DNA of 64,000 nt. It comes from Pseudomonas iranensis. Lineage in GTDB: Bacteria; Pseudomonadota; Gammaproteobacteria; Pseudomonadales; Pseudomonadaceae. Below the pieces are notes generated by a model. It saw only the letters and a program-made list of their open reading frames with translations. It was not told the DNA's origin and searched no databases. The first letter of the stretch is position 1; each line of letters opens with the position of its first letter. This document shows, in pieces, positions 15,688 through 23,908 of the stretch. The stretch lies in contig NZ_CP077092.1 in assembly GCF_014268585.2 (NCBI RefSeq), positions 4,439,501-4,503,500 of the forward strand. Reading direction: 5' to 3'. Both the position numbers and the translations under genes were made by a program.

Positions 15688-18051
15688 ATGCTTGAGCAGC
15701 GAAGGGAAACGGAAGTGGTTCAACAACCCATGGATATCAAATTCACCCACCGGCTGTCTTACAAGCAAGCCAGGCTTACCGTGCTGGTCGGGTTCATTCT
15801 GGGCACCCTGCTCAGTCTGCTGCAGATCGGCATCGATTATGCCAGCGAAGACGCTTCCATCAACCGGGAAATCCTCGCACTGCTGGAAATCAGCCACAAT
15901 CCGGCCTCGCGCATCGCCTATAACATCGACGCCGAACTGGCGCAGGAGCTCACCCTCGGCCTGCTGCGCTCGCCGGCGATCATCGCCGCGCAACTGATCG
16001 ACAACAACGAGACCGTGCTGGCCAACGTCAAACGCCCGGAACTGCAGAGCAGCTATCGGCTGATCAGCGACTTCCTGTTCGGCGCCAAGCGTCATTTCGA
16101 AGATCGCCTGTACCTCGACCATTTGCCCAACGAATCCCTCGGCGTCCTCAAACTGGAAGTCGACACTTACGCCTTTGGCAGCCGCTTCTTGCGCCGCGCG
16201 GAAGTCACCCTGCTCAACGGTTTCGCCCGCAGCCTGCTGCTGACCGGGATCCTCCTGGCGCTGTTCTACGTGATGCTGACCAAACCACTGGTGCGGGTCA
16301 TCCGTGAACTCAGCGGCCGCGACCCGCGCAGCGCCGAGCCGACCACGCTTGAGTGCCCGGCCGGCCACGGCAACGATGAGATCGGCGTGCTGGTCAAAGT
16401 CGCCAATCAGCAGTTCGAGAACATCGCCACCGAAATCCAGCAACGGCGCACCGCGGAAAACCGCCTGACCGAATACCTCGCGCAACTGGAAGACATCGTT
16501 TCGGCGCGCACCGCCGAACTCAAGGCAATCAACGCCCGCCTCAGTCAATCCAACGAAGAACTGGAAGTAGCACGCCGCACCGCGCTGGACATGGCCGAAG
16601 CGCGTTCGGCGTTTCTGGCCAACATGAGCCATGAAATCCGTACACCACTCAACGGTCTGCTGGGGATGATCGCGCTGTCGCTGGACGGCCCGCTCAACGC
16701 CGAGCAGCAGCAACAACTGTCGATCGCCCACGACTCGGGCAAGGTGCTGGTGGAACTGCTCAACGATATTCTCGACCTGTCGAAATTCGACGCCGGGCAA
16801 CTGGAGCTGGAAAACATCCCGTTCGACCTCGGCTCGCTGATCGAGGACACCGCCAACCTGCTCTCGCAGAACGCCGCGCCGAGCGTCGAGCTGACCTGCC
16901 TGATCGAGCCGCACTTCCCGGCGCTGGTGCTGGGCGACCCGACCCGGGTGCGCCAGATCGTCAGCAACCTGCTGTCCAACGCGCTGAAATTCACCCGTTT
17001 CGGTCGGGTCGATGTGCGCCTGTCGGCACACAAGGGTGGCGTGCGCATCGAAGTCTGCGACACCGGCATCGGCATCGCCCAGGAAGCGCAAGTGAAAATC
17101 TTCCAGCCGTTCACCCAGGCCGGCGCTGGTATCACCCGTCAGTACGGCGGTACCGGGCTGGGGCTCGCGCTGACGTACAACCTGTGCGAGGCGATGCAGG
17201 GTCGACTGACCATCAGTTCCGAAAGCGGCTTCGGCAGCCAGTTCTGCGCAGAACTGCCACTGCCCTCTCACACCCGCGCGCTGCCGCCGATACCGTTACG
17301 CGGCAAGGTTCTCGCCATCACCGCTGCCAGCAGTGGCCTGGCGGAATTGCTGAAAAGCCTGTTGCCGGTGTGGGGCCTGGAATACACGCAGCGCACTATT
17401 GATGATTCGCTGCTGGGCCTGAATCCGGATGTGCTGATCACCGATTGTCCGGAATGCCTGTTCGGTCTGCGCCCGAGCATCACCGCGCCGATTCTGCTGG
17501 TGACTGCTTACGGCAGTTTTCTGCCCAGCGAAGAAGCCGCCGCCCTCGCCCCCTTGCAGCAGCAGGCCCGGCCGCTGGCGCGCAACGCGCTGTACCAGCA
17601 TCTGCGACGGATTCTGCAACCGGAGGTCGCCGCCCTCACCGAAGCGCAAGCGGACGCCTCGCCGTCCGCGCGCCGCGGCAAGGTGCTGCTGGTCGAGGAC
17701 AACCCGGTCAATCAACTGGTGGCAAAAGGCATGCTTGGCAAGCTTGGCTGCGATGTGGTGGTGGCGGGGCATGGCGCCGAGGCGCTGGATCAGCTGGAGT
17801 TTGCCGATTTCGATCTGGTGCTGATGGACTGCAACATGCCGGTGATGGATGGCTATGAAGCCAGTCGGCAGATTCGCCAGAGCGGGCGCTGGCCGAATCT
17901 GCCGATTGTCGCGCTGACCGCCAACGCCATGTCCGAGGAACGCGAACGCTGCCGCGCGGCGGGCATGAGTGACTATCTGGCCAAACCGTTTCGCCGCGAA
18001 GAACTCGCCGCGCTGCTCGATCAGTGGATGCCGACTACGCCAGCGCTTTGA
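15688..18051 (+). CDS. sagS: SagS-like hybrid sensor histidine kinase
   Basis: A 787-residue membrane hybrid kinase. Order: helix about 28-48, periplasmic region about 50-180 (HmsP-like in SagS), helix about 182-205, HAMP-like linker, coiled coil about 250-305, HisKA with His about 314 in MSHEIRTPLNG, HATPase_c (NLLSNALKF, DTGIGIAQ, GTGLGLAL), a degenerate receiver-like stretch about 540-630 and a C-terminal receiver with Asp about 714 in LMDCNMPVMDG. Start ATG 15688 gives family length; ATG 15730 is possible. The neighbours ospR, gpx and msrB occur in the same order beside PAO1 sagS, where SagS governs attachment and biofilm transition via HptB. That role is inferred by orthology. Confidence 0.87.
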   Translation: MLEQRRETEVVQQPMDIKFTHRLSYKQARLTVLVGFILGTLLSLLQIGIDYASEDASINREILALLEISHNPASRIAYNIDAELAQELTLGLLRSPAIIAAQLIDNNETVLANVKRPELQSSYRLISDFLFGAKRHFEDRLYLDHLPNESLGVLKLEVDTYAFGSRFLRRAEVTLLNGFARSLLLTGILLALFYVMLTKPLVRVIRELSGRDPRSAEPTTLECPAGHGNDEIGVLVKVANQQFENIATEIQQRRTAENRLTEYLAQLEDIVSARTAELKAINARLSQSNEELEVARRTALDMAEARSAFLANMSHEIRTPLNGLLGMIALSLDGPLNAEQQQQLSIAHDSGKVLVELLNDILDLSKFDAGQLELENIPFDLGSLIEDTANLLSQNAAPSVELTCLIEPHFPALVLGDPTRVRQIVSNLLSNALKFTRFGRVDVRLSAHKGGVRIEVCDTGIGIAQEAQVKIFQPFTQAGAGITRQYGGTGLGLALTYNLCEAMQGRLTISSESGFGSQFCAELPLPSHTRALPPIPLRGKVLAITAASSGLAELLKSLLPVWGLEYTQRTIDDSLLGLNPDVLITDCPECLFGLRPSITAPILLVTAYGSFLPSEEAAALAPLQQQARPLARNALYQHLRRILQPEVAALTEAQADASPSARRGKVLLVEDNPVNQLVAKGMLGKLGCDVVVAGHGAEALDQLEFADFDLVLMDCNMPVMDGYEASRQIRQSGRWPNLPIVALTANAMSEERERCRAAGMSDYLAKPFRREELAALLDQWMPTTPAL

Positions 18052-18493
18052 TTTGCCCGAGCAAGTGATCGAGGCCAGCGCGCAAGTCGTTGAGCCGGTC
18101 AAGATCAACGCCACTGTCGCAGAGCAGGCGCGCCTTCAGTGGCCCGACCCGCTCGCGCAATGCGGCTCCGGCAGGCGTCAGGCTCAGGTGCATCTCACGT
18201 TCGTCGCGCGCCGAGCGCCTGCGCTGGACCAGATCGATCTGCTCCAGACGCTTGAGCAATGGCGTCAATGTCCCCGAGTCCAGCGCCAGACGCTCGCCCA
18301 AGGCCTTGACCGTCGGTTGCTCCGGCGCAGCATCCTGCCACTCCCACAGCACCAGCATCGCCAGGTACTGCGGGTAGGTCAGGCCCAACTGATCGAGCAT
18401 CGGCTTATAGGCGCGAATCACCGCCCGCGAGGCCGCGTACAGCTTGAAGCACAACTGGCTGTCGAGCTTCAGCGAGTCACCCGGCTGGCTCAT
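18035..18493 (-). CDS. ospR: MarR-family thiol-based regulator OspR
   Basis: A 152-residue MarR/OhrR-type repressor. The start ATG 18493 overlaps the gpx stop (ATGA), so it is co-translated with gpx. Visible features: Cys15 in DSQLCFKLY at the position of the OhrR sensing cysteine, the winged-helix core [36 protein letters not shown], and the wing RRRSARDEREMHL. A second cysteine lies in RLLCDSG near residue 127. Oxidation of the N-terminal cysteine should release DNA. It probably represses its own operon through the palindrome at 19014-19047. Its 3' end overlaps the convergent sagS by 17 bases. Confidence 0.88.
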   Translation of the reverse strand: MSQPGDSLKLDSQLCFKLYAASRAVIRAYKPMLDQLGLTYPQYLAMLVLWEWQDAAPEQPTVKALGERLALDSGTLTPLLKRLEQIDLVQRRRSARDEREMHLSLTPAGAALRERVGPLKARLLCDSGVDLDRLNDLRAGLDHLLGQIKALA

Positions 18494-18975
18494 TTCAGCA
18501 AAGCTTCGATCTCGCCGCTCAGGTCCTGCGGTTTGGTCGTCGGCGCGAAACGCTTGACCAACTGGCCATCCTTGCCGATCAGGAACTTGGTGAAGTTCCA
18601 CTTGATGCCCTGCGAGCCGAGCAGGCCCGGGGCGCGCTTCTTCAACTGCACGAACAGCGGGTGAGCATCGGCGCCGTTGACGTCGATCTTCTTGAACAGC
18701 GGGAAGCTGACGCCGAAATTCAGCTCGCAGAACTCGCTGATGGCGCCCTCATTGCCCGGCTCCTGTTTGCCGAACTGGTTGCACGGGAAACCCAACACCA
18801 CCAGCCCCTGGTCCTTGTAGGTCTGCCAGAGTTCTTCGAGGCCCTTGTATTGCGGAGTGAAGCCACACTTGCTCGCGGTATTGACCACCAGCACGGCTTT
18901 GCCGGCGAAATCGGCCAAGGTCTTTTGCTCACCCTTGATGGTGGTGCACGGGATATTCAGCAGGTTGTCGCTCAT
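18490..18975 (-). CDS. gpx: Glutathione peroxidase (thiol peroxidase, GPx family)
   Basis: A 161-residue cytoplasmic peroxidase. The catalytic cysteine is Cys37 in NTASKCGFTPQY, where animal enzymes carry selenocysteine. The other catalytic residues are present in FPCNQFGKQEPG (Gln) and KWNFTKFLI (Trp, Asn). Bacterial Cys-GPx proteins reduce hydrogen peroxide and organic peroxides, usually with thioredoxin. An upstream in-frame extension to 19191 is rejected because it would pass through the operator palindrome and lacks family similarity. First gene of a gpx-ospR operon. Confidence 0.93.
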   Translation of the reverse strand: MSDNLLNIPCTTIKGEQKTLADFAGKAVLVVNTASKCGFTPQYKGLEELWQTYKDQGLVVLGFPCNQFGKQEPGNEGAISEFCELNFGVSFPLFKKIDVNGADAHPLFVQLKKRAPGLLGSQGIKWNFTKFLIGKDGQLVKRFAPTTKPQDLSGEIEALLK

Positions 18976-19013
18976 GGGTCGGCTCCGCAATGGTGAGGAA
19001 GGCGCAAACATAA

Positions 19014-19047
19014 CGAGCAATTGAATTGTGTGCAATCTAATTGCTCG
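19014..19047. promoter_or_regulatory. Near-perfect palindrome before gpx-ospR, likely OspR operator
   Basis: CGAGCAATTGAATTG (19014-19028) and CAATCTAATTGCTCG (19033-19047) are 15-base arms matching at 13 positions around TGTG. The site lies 39-72 bases before the gpx start and 33 bases after the msrB stop. Size and AT-rich core fit a MarR/OhrR-class dimer site. Assignment to OspR is by proximity. Confidence 0.6.
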
Positions 19048-19079
19048 ATAAAGAGGCGACGCAATGTCGCCTGTTTCGG

Positions 19080-19475
19080 TTATTCGCGCGGCTCGAGATT
19101 CAGGCACACCGAGTTGATGCAATAACGCAGGCCGGTCGGTGGCGGGCCATCCGGGAATACGTGCCCCAGATGCGCATCGCAGCGCGCGCATTTCACTTCG
19201 GTGCGGATCATGCCGTGGCTGGTGTCGCGGATCTCAGCCATCGCGCTATCGCCGATCGGCGCATAAAAGCTCGGCCAGCCGCAGCCGGAGTCGAATTTGG
19301 TCTTGGAATCGAACAAAGGCTCGTTGCAGCAGACACAGTGGTAGACACCGTCGGTTTTGGTGTCGTTGTATTTGCCCGAGAACGGACGCTCGGTGGCACT
19401 CAGACGGCAGACGTTGTACTGCTCGGGGTCGAGCATGGCACGCCATTCTTCCAGGGTTTTCTGCAACTTTTCCAT
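19080..19475 (-). CDS. msrB: Peptide methionine-(R)-S-oxide reductase MsrB
   Basis: A 131-residue MsrB that reduces the R epimer of protein methionine sulfoxide. The structural zinc ligands are visible as CVCC and CARC pairs. The fold signatures [11 protein letters not shown] and [10 protein letters not shown] are intact, and the catalytic cysteine sits in RYCINS. ATG 19475 is chosen; an adjacent ATG at 19478 is equally usable, both after GAGG. It is the gene upstream of gpx-ospR on the same strand, so the three may respond together to oxidants. An unusual terminator-like hairpin lies just upstream of its ribosome site. Confidence 0.93.
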   Translation of the reverse strand: MEKLQKTLEEWRAMLDPEQYNVCRLSATERPFSGKYNDTKTDGVYHCVCCNEPLFDSKTKFDSGCGWPSFYAPIGDSAMAEIRDTSHGMIRTEVKCARCDAHLGHVFPDGPPPTGLRYCINSVCLNLEPRE

Positions 19476-19494
19476 CATCACACCTCAGCGGCTG

Positions 19495-19530
19495 AAAAAG
19501 CCCGATCTGTACCTTTTCCACGGATCGGGC
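19495..19530 (-). terminator. Terminator-like hairpin in the msrB leader
   Basis: Read on the minus strand, GCCCGATC (19530-19523), a 15-base loop and GATCGGGC (19507-19500) are followed directly by five T. This is the form of a small intrinsic terminator, yet it lies only about 20 bases before the msrB start, downstream of any msrB promoter in the 200-base gap to alaA. It may be an attenuator or may stop antisense readthrough from the alaA side. Confidence 0.45.
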
Positions 19531-19699
19531 GGCACGTATGATTGCGCCTCGTCACGCGCCAGTCTGGCAGCCAGACCGGGCGCATTCAAACGGATTCTGA
19601 GCGCAAAAGCGCCAGACCTCCGCCTGTGCGAAGACGCAGCAATCCCAGTACGGTTGTCCATTTGCCGCCTGGATCGTTCATTTTCGGGATCACATCGCC

Positions 19700-20911
19700 A
19701 TGCAGTTCAGCAAATCGAACAAGCTCGCCAACGTCTGCTACGACATTCGCGGCCCGGTGCTCAAGCACGCCAAACGACTGGAAGAGGAAGGCCAGCGCAT
19801 CCTCAAGCTGAACATCGGCAACCCGGCGCCGTTTGGTTTCGAAGCGCCGGACGAAATCCTCCAGGACGTGATCCGCAACCTGCCGACCGCGCAGGGCTAC
19901 AGCGATTCCAAAGGCCTGTTCAGCGCGCGCAAGGCGGTGATGCAGTACTACCAGCAGAAGCAGGTTGAAGGTGTCGGCATCGAAGACATCTACCTGGGCA
20001 ACGGTGTGTCCGAGCTGATCGTGATGTCGCTGCAGGCGCTGCTCAACAACGGCGACGAAGTGCTGGTGCCAGCCCCGGACTATCCGCTGTGGACCGCTGC
20101 CGTCAGCCTCGCTGGCGGTAACGCTGTGCATTATCTGTGCGACGAAGGCGCCGACTGGTTCCCGGATCTGGCCGACATCAAGGCCAAGATCACCCCGAAC
20201 ACCAAGGCCATGGTGATCATCAACCCGAACAACCCGACCGGTGCGGTGTACTCGAAGGAAGTGTTGCTGGGCATGCTGGAAATCGCCCGGGCGCACAATC
20301 TGGTGGTGTTCTCCGATGAGATCTACGACAAGATTCTCTATGACGACGCCGTGCACATCTGCACCGCTTCGCTGGCGCCGGACCTGCTCTGCCTGACCTT
20401 CAACGGCCTGTCGAAATCCTACCGCGTGGCCGGTTTCCGCTCCGGCTGGATTGCCATTTCCGGGCCGAAACACAACGCGCAGAGTTACATCGAAGGCATC
20501 GACATGCTGGCCAACATGCGCCTGTGCGCCAACGTGCCGAGCCAGCACGCGATCCAGACCGCGCTGGGCGGCTACCAGAGCATCAACGATCTGGTGCTGC
20601 CGCAGGGTCGCCTGCTGGAGCAGCGCAATCGCACCTGGGAGTTGCTTAACGATATTCCCGGCGTCAGCTGCGTGAAGCCGATGGGCGCGCTGTACGCGTT
20701 CCCGAAAATCGACCCGAAGGTCTGCCCGATCCACAACGACGAGAAATTCGTGCTTGATCTGCTGCTTTCCGAGAAGCTGCTGGTGGTGCAGGGCACGGCG
20801 TTCAACTGGCCGTGGCCGGATCACTTCCGCGTGGTCACCCTGCCCCGCGTCGATGATCTGGAAATGGCCATCGGCCGCATCGGCAACTTCCTCAAGTCCT
20901 ACCGCCAGTAA
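19700..20911 (+). CDS. alaA: Alanine-type PLP aminotransferase (AlaA-like)
   Basis: A 403-residue class I/II aminotransferase of fold type I, the length of E. coli AlaA (YfbQ), which converts pyruvate and glutamate to alanine and 2-oxoglutarate. The PLP lysine is in NGLSKSYRVAGFR. Other visible motifs are INPNNPTGAVY (Asn contacting PLP), FSDEIYDKI (Asp) and the C-terminal substrate arginine in DHFRVVTLPR. The N-terminal KLNIGNPAPFGF is typical of the AlaA group. Divergent from msrB; a hairpin follows the stop. Confidence 0.92.
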   Translation: MQFSKSNKLANVCYDIRGPVLKHAKRLEEEGQRILKLNIGNPAPFGFEAPDEILQDVIRNLPTAQGYSDSKGLFSARKAVMQYYQQKQVEGVGIEDIYLGNGVSELIVMSLQALLNNGDEVLVPAPDYPLWTAAVSLAGGNAVHYLCDEGADWFPDLADIKAKITPNTKAMVIINPNNPTGAVYSKEVLLGMLEIARAHNLVVFSDEIYDKILYDDAVHICTASLAPDLLCLTFNGLSKSYRVAGFRSGWIAISGPKHNAQSYIEGIDMLANMRLCANVPSQHAIQTALGGYQSINDLVLPQGRLLEQRNRTWELLNDIPGVSCVKPMGALYAFPKIDPKVCPIHNDEKFVLDLLLSEKLLVVQGTAFNWPWPDHFRVVTLPRVDDLEMAIGRIGNFLKSYRQ

Positions 20912-21214
20912 TGGGCCAGCAGTGCGCAACGAATTGGCTGTTGCGCACTGTCTGATTCAGCAACACATCTTTGTTCCGCGCCTTTGCAGCCCTTCTACAC
21001 TTGCGATGCGAGCCGTACAGACGTATCTGACCTAATGGCGGCGGGGCGAAAGGCTGTGTCATCCGTGTCGGAATCGAGGGTGGGAATTTTCTTTTTGCTC
21101 AGGAAACCGCTGTAGGACACAGTTTGAAATAGTCACTCGGTTGAATAGCCCGGTGCCGCACCTTATATACCCCGCAGTACGCTACATCTTTAGCTTGAGG
21201 AGAGTTCTACAACC
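20912..21214. other. Intergenic region alaA / htpX
   Basis: About 300 bases. An 11-base perfect inverted repeat (20920-20930 with 20940-20950, nine-base loop, no T-run) follows alaA and may end its transcript. The htpX promoter and leader occupy the distal part. Nothing else is recognised. Confidence 0.5.
21141..21169 (+). promoter_or_regulatory. Promoter of htpX
   Basis: TTGAAT (21141-21146) and TATATA (21164-21169) are separated by exactly 17 bases, a good housekeeping-type promoter placing the transcript start near 21176, about 40 bases before the htpX ATG. The TTGAA -35 also fits heat-shock sigma32 consensus, but the -10 is not C-rich at its start, so I favour sigma70. Confidence 0.6.
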
Positions 21215-22102
21215 ATGATGCGCATCCTGCTGTTTTTGGCCACTAACCTGGCGGTCGTGCTGATAGCCAGCATCACCCTGAGCCTGTTCGGCTTCAACGG
21301 GTTCATGGCGGCCAACGGGGTCGACCTCGACCTCAGTCAGCTGCTGGTCTTCTGTGCGGTCTTTGGTTTCGCCGGCTCGCTGTTCTCGCTGTTCATCTCC
21401 AAGTGGATGGCGAAGATGAGCACCGGTACGCAAATCATCAGCCAGCCACGCACTCGTCATGAGCAATGGCTGCTGCAAACGGTCGAGCAATTGTCCCGCG
21501 AAGCCGGGATCAAGATGCCTGAAGTCGGGATTTTCCCGGCCTACGAAGCGAATGCTTTCGCCACCGGCTGGAACAAGAACGACGCGCTGGTCGCGGTCAG
21601 CCAGGGCCTGCTCGAGCGATTCTCGCCCGATGAAGTGAAAGCCGTACTGGCCCACGAAATCGGTCACGTCGCCAACGGCGACATGGTCACGCTGGCGCTG
21701 ATCCAGGGCGTGGTGAACACCTTTGTGATGTTCTTCGCGCGGATCATCGGCAACTTCGTCGACAAGGTCATCTTCAAGAACGAAGAAGGCCAGGGCATCG
21801 CCTACTACGTGGCGACCATCTTCGCCGAACTGGTGCTGGGCATCCTCGCCAGCGCAATCGTCATGTGGTTCTCGCGCAAGCGCGAATTCCGTGCCGACGA
21901 AGCCGGCGCCCGCCTGGCCGGTACCAGCGCGATGATTGGCGCTCTGCAACGTCTGCGTGCCGAACAGGGCCTGCCGGTGCACATGCCCGACACCCTGAAC
22001 GCCTTCGGCATCAACGGTGGCATCAAACAGGGCTTCGCCCGCATGTTCATGAGCCACCCGCCGCTGGAAGAGCGTATTGACGCACTGCGTCGTCGCGGTT
22101 GA
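21215..22102 (+). CDS. htpX: Membrane zinc metalloprotease HtpX
   Basis: A 295-residue M48 peptidase of the inner membrane that helps remove misfolded membrane proteins. Two N-terminal helices (about 5-25, 38-58) precede the zinc-binding motif [11 protein letters not shown] near residue 145. Two further hydrophobic stretches lie at about 155-180 and 195-220, and the third zinc ligand is in FRADEAGAR. Length matches E. coli HtpX (293). The start follows GAGGAG. A clear intrinsic terminator follows. Confidence 0.96.
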   Translation: MMRILLFLATNLAVVLIASITLSLFGFNGFMAANGVDLDLSQLLVFCAVFGFAGSLFSLFISKWMAKMSTGTQIISQPRTRHEQWLLQTVEQLSREAGIKMPEVGIFPAYEANAFATGWNKNDALVAVSQGLLERFSPDEVKAVLAHEIGHVANGDMVTLALIQGVVNTFVMFFARIIGNFVDKVIFKNEEGQGIAYYVATIFAELVLGILASAIVMWFSRKREFRADEAGARLAGTSAMIGALQRLRAEQGLPVHMPDTLNAFGINGGIKQGFARMFMSHPPLEERIDALRRRG

Positions 22103-22121
22103 TTTGACCGAAGTGAAAAAG

Positions 22122-22150
22122 AAGGCCCGCAGCGATGCGGGCCTTTTTTT
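22122..22150 (+). terminator. Intrinsic terminator of htpX
   Basis: AAGGCCCGCA (22122-22131) pairs with TGCGGGCCTT (22136-22145) around a four-base loop, ending in a run of seven T. Confidence 0.9.
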
Positions 22151-22185
22151 GTATCTTCAGATCATGCGTTGTCAGCAAAGTCCCA

Positions 22186-22250
22186 TTCGCGAGCAGGCTC
22201 GCTCCCACCTTTGGAAAGCATTCCCCTGTGGGAGCGAGCCTGCTCCCGAA
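22186..22250. repeat. REP doublet (inward type, 65 bases)
   Basis: Two copies of the fluorescent-pseudomonad REP (core GTGGGAGCGAGCCTGCTC) face each other, left copy 22186-22208 and right copy 22228-22250, with a 19-base spacer. The right copy has one change (CTCCC for CTCGC). Lies between the htpX terminator and the tpm 3' end. Confidence 0.9.
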
Positions 22251-22274
22251 GACGCCGGAGCTGCTGACAGAAAA

Positions 22275-22931
22275 CTATCTGGAAGAAACCCGATAAACCC
22301 GCTCCACCAACCACTCAACCCCGCCCTGCAGAAACTTCGGGCTCACAGCCAGAATATCCCGCTCTTCCAGGTTCTCCACCTGCCAACCCTGGCCGAGCAA
22401 CCGCTGCACCTCATCATCATTCACCGCAAACGGCGGCCCCGGAATCTGCGTCTGATCGTAATCCAGGGTAATCACCAGCCCTTTCATCTCCGGCGCCAGC
22501 AACTGCTGCAGATGCGCCGCATAGCGCTGACGCATCGCGTCCGGCAAGGCAATCAGCGCGGCGCGGTCGTACAGCGCGGTGCAACCGGCAACATCCTCTG
22601 CCGTCAGCGCGAAAAAATCCCCGCACCACAGTTCGATGGCATCACTGCGATAAACCTTGAATGCGCCCTTCTCGCTGATCTGCGGCTGCAACTGATGTTC
22701 GCTGAAAAACTCCTCGACAGCCTTTTCCGATAGCTCCACTCCAAGCACCTGATGTCCCTGCCCGGCAAGCCAGAGCAGATCCAGACTCTTCCCGCACAGC
22801 GGCACCAGCACACGCGCCGACGGTGCAATCGCCAGCTCCGGCCAGTAACGCTGCAAATACGGGTTGGCCTCGGACTGATGAAAGCCGATCTGGTTCGAAT
22901 CCCATTTCTTGTACCAAAACTCAGGCTGCAT
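22275..22931 (-). CDS. tpm: Thiopurine S-methyltransferase
   Basis: A 218-residue SAM-dependent methyltransferase of the bacterial TPMT family, which in pseudomonads also methylates tellurite and selenite. Visible motifs: N-terminal [17 protein letters not shown]-binding [16 protein letters not shown], the acidic strand end GVELS, and [10 protein letters not shown]. Length equals family norm. Single gene, with REPs on its 3' side and the divergent dioxygenase gene 103 bases upstream. Confidence 0.93.
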   Translation of the reverse strand: MQPEFWYKKWDSNQIGFHQSEANPYLQRYWPELAIAPSARVLVPLCGKSLDLLWLAGQGHQVLGVELSEKAVEEFFSEHQLQPQISEKGAFKVYRSDAIELWCGDFFALTAEDVAGCTALYDRAALIALPDAMRQRYAAHLQQLLAPEMKGLVITLDYDQTQIPGPPFAVNDDEVQRLLGQGWQVENLEERDILAVSPKFLQGGVEWLVERVYRVSSR

Positions 22932-23034
22932 GGATCACTCCCGAAAAACCGATGAAAAACCGCAGAAACTTATATTGGATTCAGATCGATGATCTGACTG
23001 AAGATGGCTCATCTTAGCGCTCAGGAGCCCGTCC

Positions 23035-23802
23035 ATGTTGCCCAGCCTGTTTATCTCCCACGGTTCACCGATGCTGGCGCTGGAGCCCGGTGCCAGCGGC
23101 CCGGCACTGGCGCGACTGGCCGCCGAACTGCCGCGTCCCAAAGCCATCGTCATCGTCTCTGCACACTGGGAAAGCCAGGAACTGCTGGTCAGCAGCCACC
23201 CGCATCCGGAAACCTGGCACGACTTCGGCGGTTTCCCCCGTGCGCTGTTTGAAGTGCAGTACCCGGCACCGGGCAATGCGCAGCTGGCCGCCGAAGTAGC
23301 TGAACTGCTGAACGCCCATGACTTGCCGGCGCGGCTCGATCCGCAACGACCGTTTGATCATGGTGTTTGGGTGCCACTGTCGTTGATGTATCCGCAGGCC
23401 GACCTTCCGGTGGTGCAAGTTTCGCTGCCGAGTCGTGGCGGGCCGGCGTTACAGACGCGGGTTGGCCGTGCGCTGGCGAGCCTGCGCGAACAAGGCATTC
23501 TGTTGATCGGCTCCGGCAGCATCACCCACAACCTGCGCGAGCTGGACTGGCATGCCGGCCCGGAAAGCATTGAACCGTGGGCGCGTAGTTTCCGTGACTG
23601 GATGATCGACAAGCTGGCCGCCAACGATGAAACGGCGCTGCATGATTATCGCCAACAGGCGCCGAATGCTGTGCGCAGCCACCCGAGTGATGAGCATTTG
23701 TTGCCGCTGTACTTTGCTCGCGGTGCCGGCGGGATTTTCAGCGTGGCGCATCAGGGTTTCACGATGGGGGCGCTGGGTATGGATATTTATCGCTTCGGTT
23801 GA
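23035..23802 (+). CDS. YgiD-family extradiol dioxygenase (4,5-DOPA dioxygenase type)
   Basis: A 255-residue member of the LigB/class III extradiol family. Metal-ligand histidines are visible in FISHGSP (His9), SAHWES (about 44), FDHGVWVPL and SDEHLLPL. Relatives cleave DOPA or related catechols with zinc or iron; the natural substrate in Pseudomonas is not known. A 5' extension is excluded by the ribosome site AGGAG just before ATG 23035. Monocistronic; ends at a bidirectional terminator shared with deaD. Confidence 0.88.
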   Translation: MLPSLFISHGSPMLALEPGASGPALARLAAELPRPKAIVIVSAHWESQELLVSSHPHPETWHDFGGFPRALFEVQYPAPGNAQLAAEVAELLNAHDLPARLDPQRPFDHGVWVPLSLMYPQADLPVVQVSLPSRGGPALQTRVGRALASLREQGILLIGSGSITHNLRELDWHAGPESIEPWARSFRDWMIDKLAANDETALHDYRQQAPNAVRSHPSDEHLLPLYFARGAGGIFSVAHQGFTMGALGMDIYRFG

Positions 23803-23806
23803 GGCC

Positions 23807-23830
23807 TTCGCGAGCAGGCTCGCTCCCACA
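23807..23830. repeat. Single REP copy
   Basis: One copy of the REP palindrome, four bases after the dioxygenase stop, without a partner. All other copies of this family in the window come in pairs. Confidence 0.88.
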
Positions 23831-23850
23831 GTAGCCAATGAACAGGCAAA

Positions 23851-23880
23851 AAAAATCCCCGAACCAGTCGGGGATTTTTT
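23851..23880. terminator. Bidirectional terminator, dioxygenase / deaD
   Basis: AAAAATCCCCGA (23851-23862) pairs with TCGGGGATTTTT (23868-23879). The stem is flanked by A-run on the left and T-run on the right, so it works for both convergent genes. Confidence 0.9.
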
Positions 23881-23908
23881 ATGTGCGATCAATCAGCCCA
23901 AGGGCGGA

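Noticed and set aside
15631..17271. 546-codon minus-strand frame across sagS
   Set aside because: Antisense to conserved kinase motifs; product is a Gln/Asp/Val-rich artefact.
18976..19191. N-terminal extension of gpx
   Set aside because: Would translate through the operator palindrome and the msrB end; the GPx fold begins at MSDNLLNIP.
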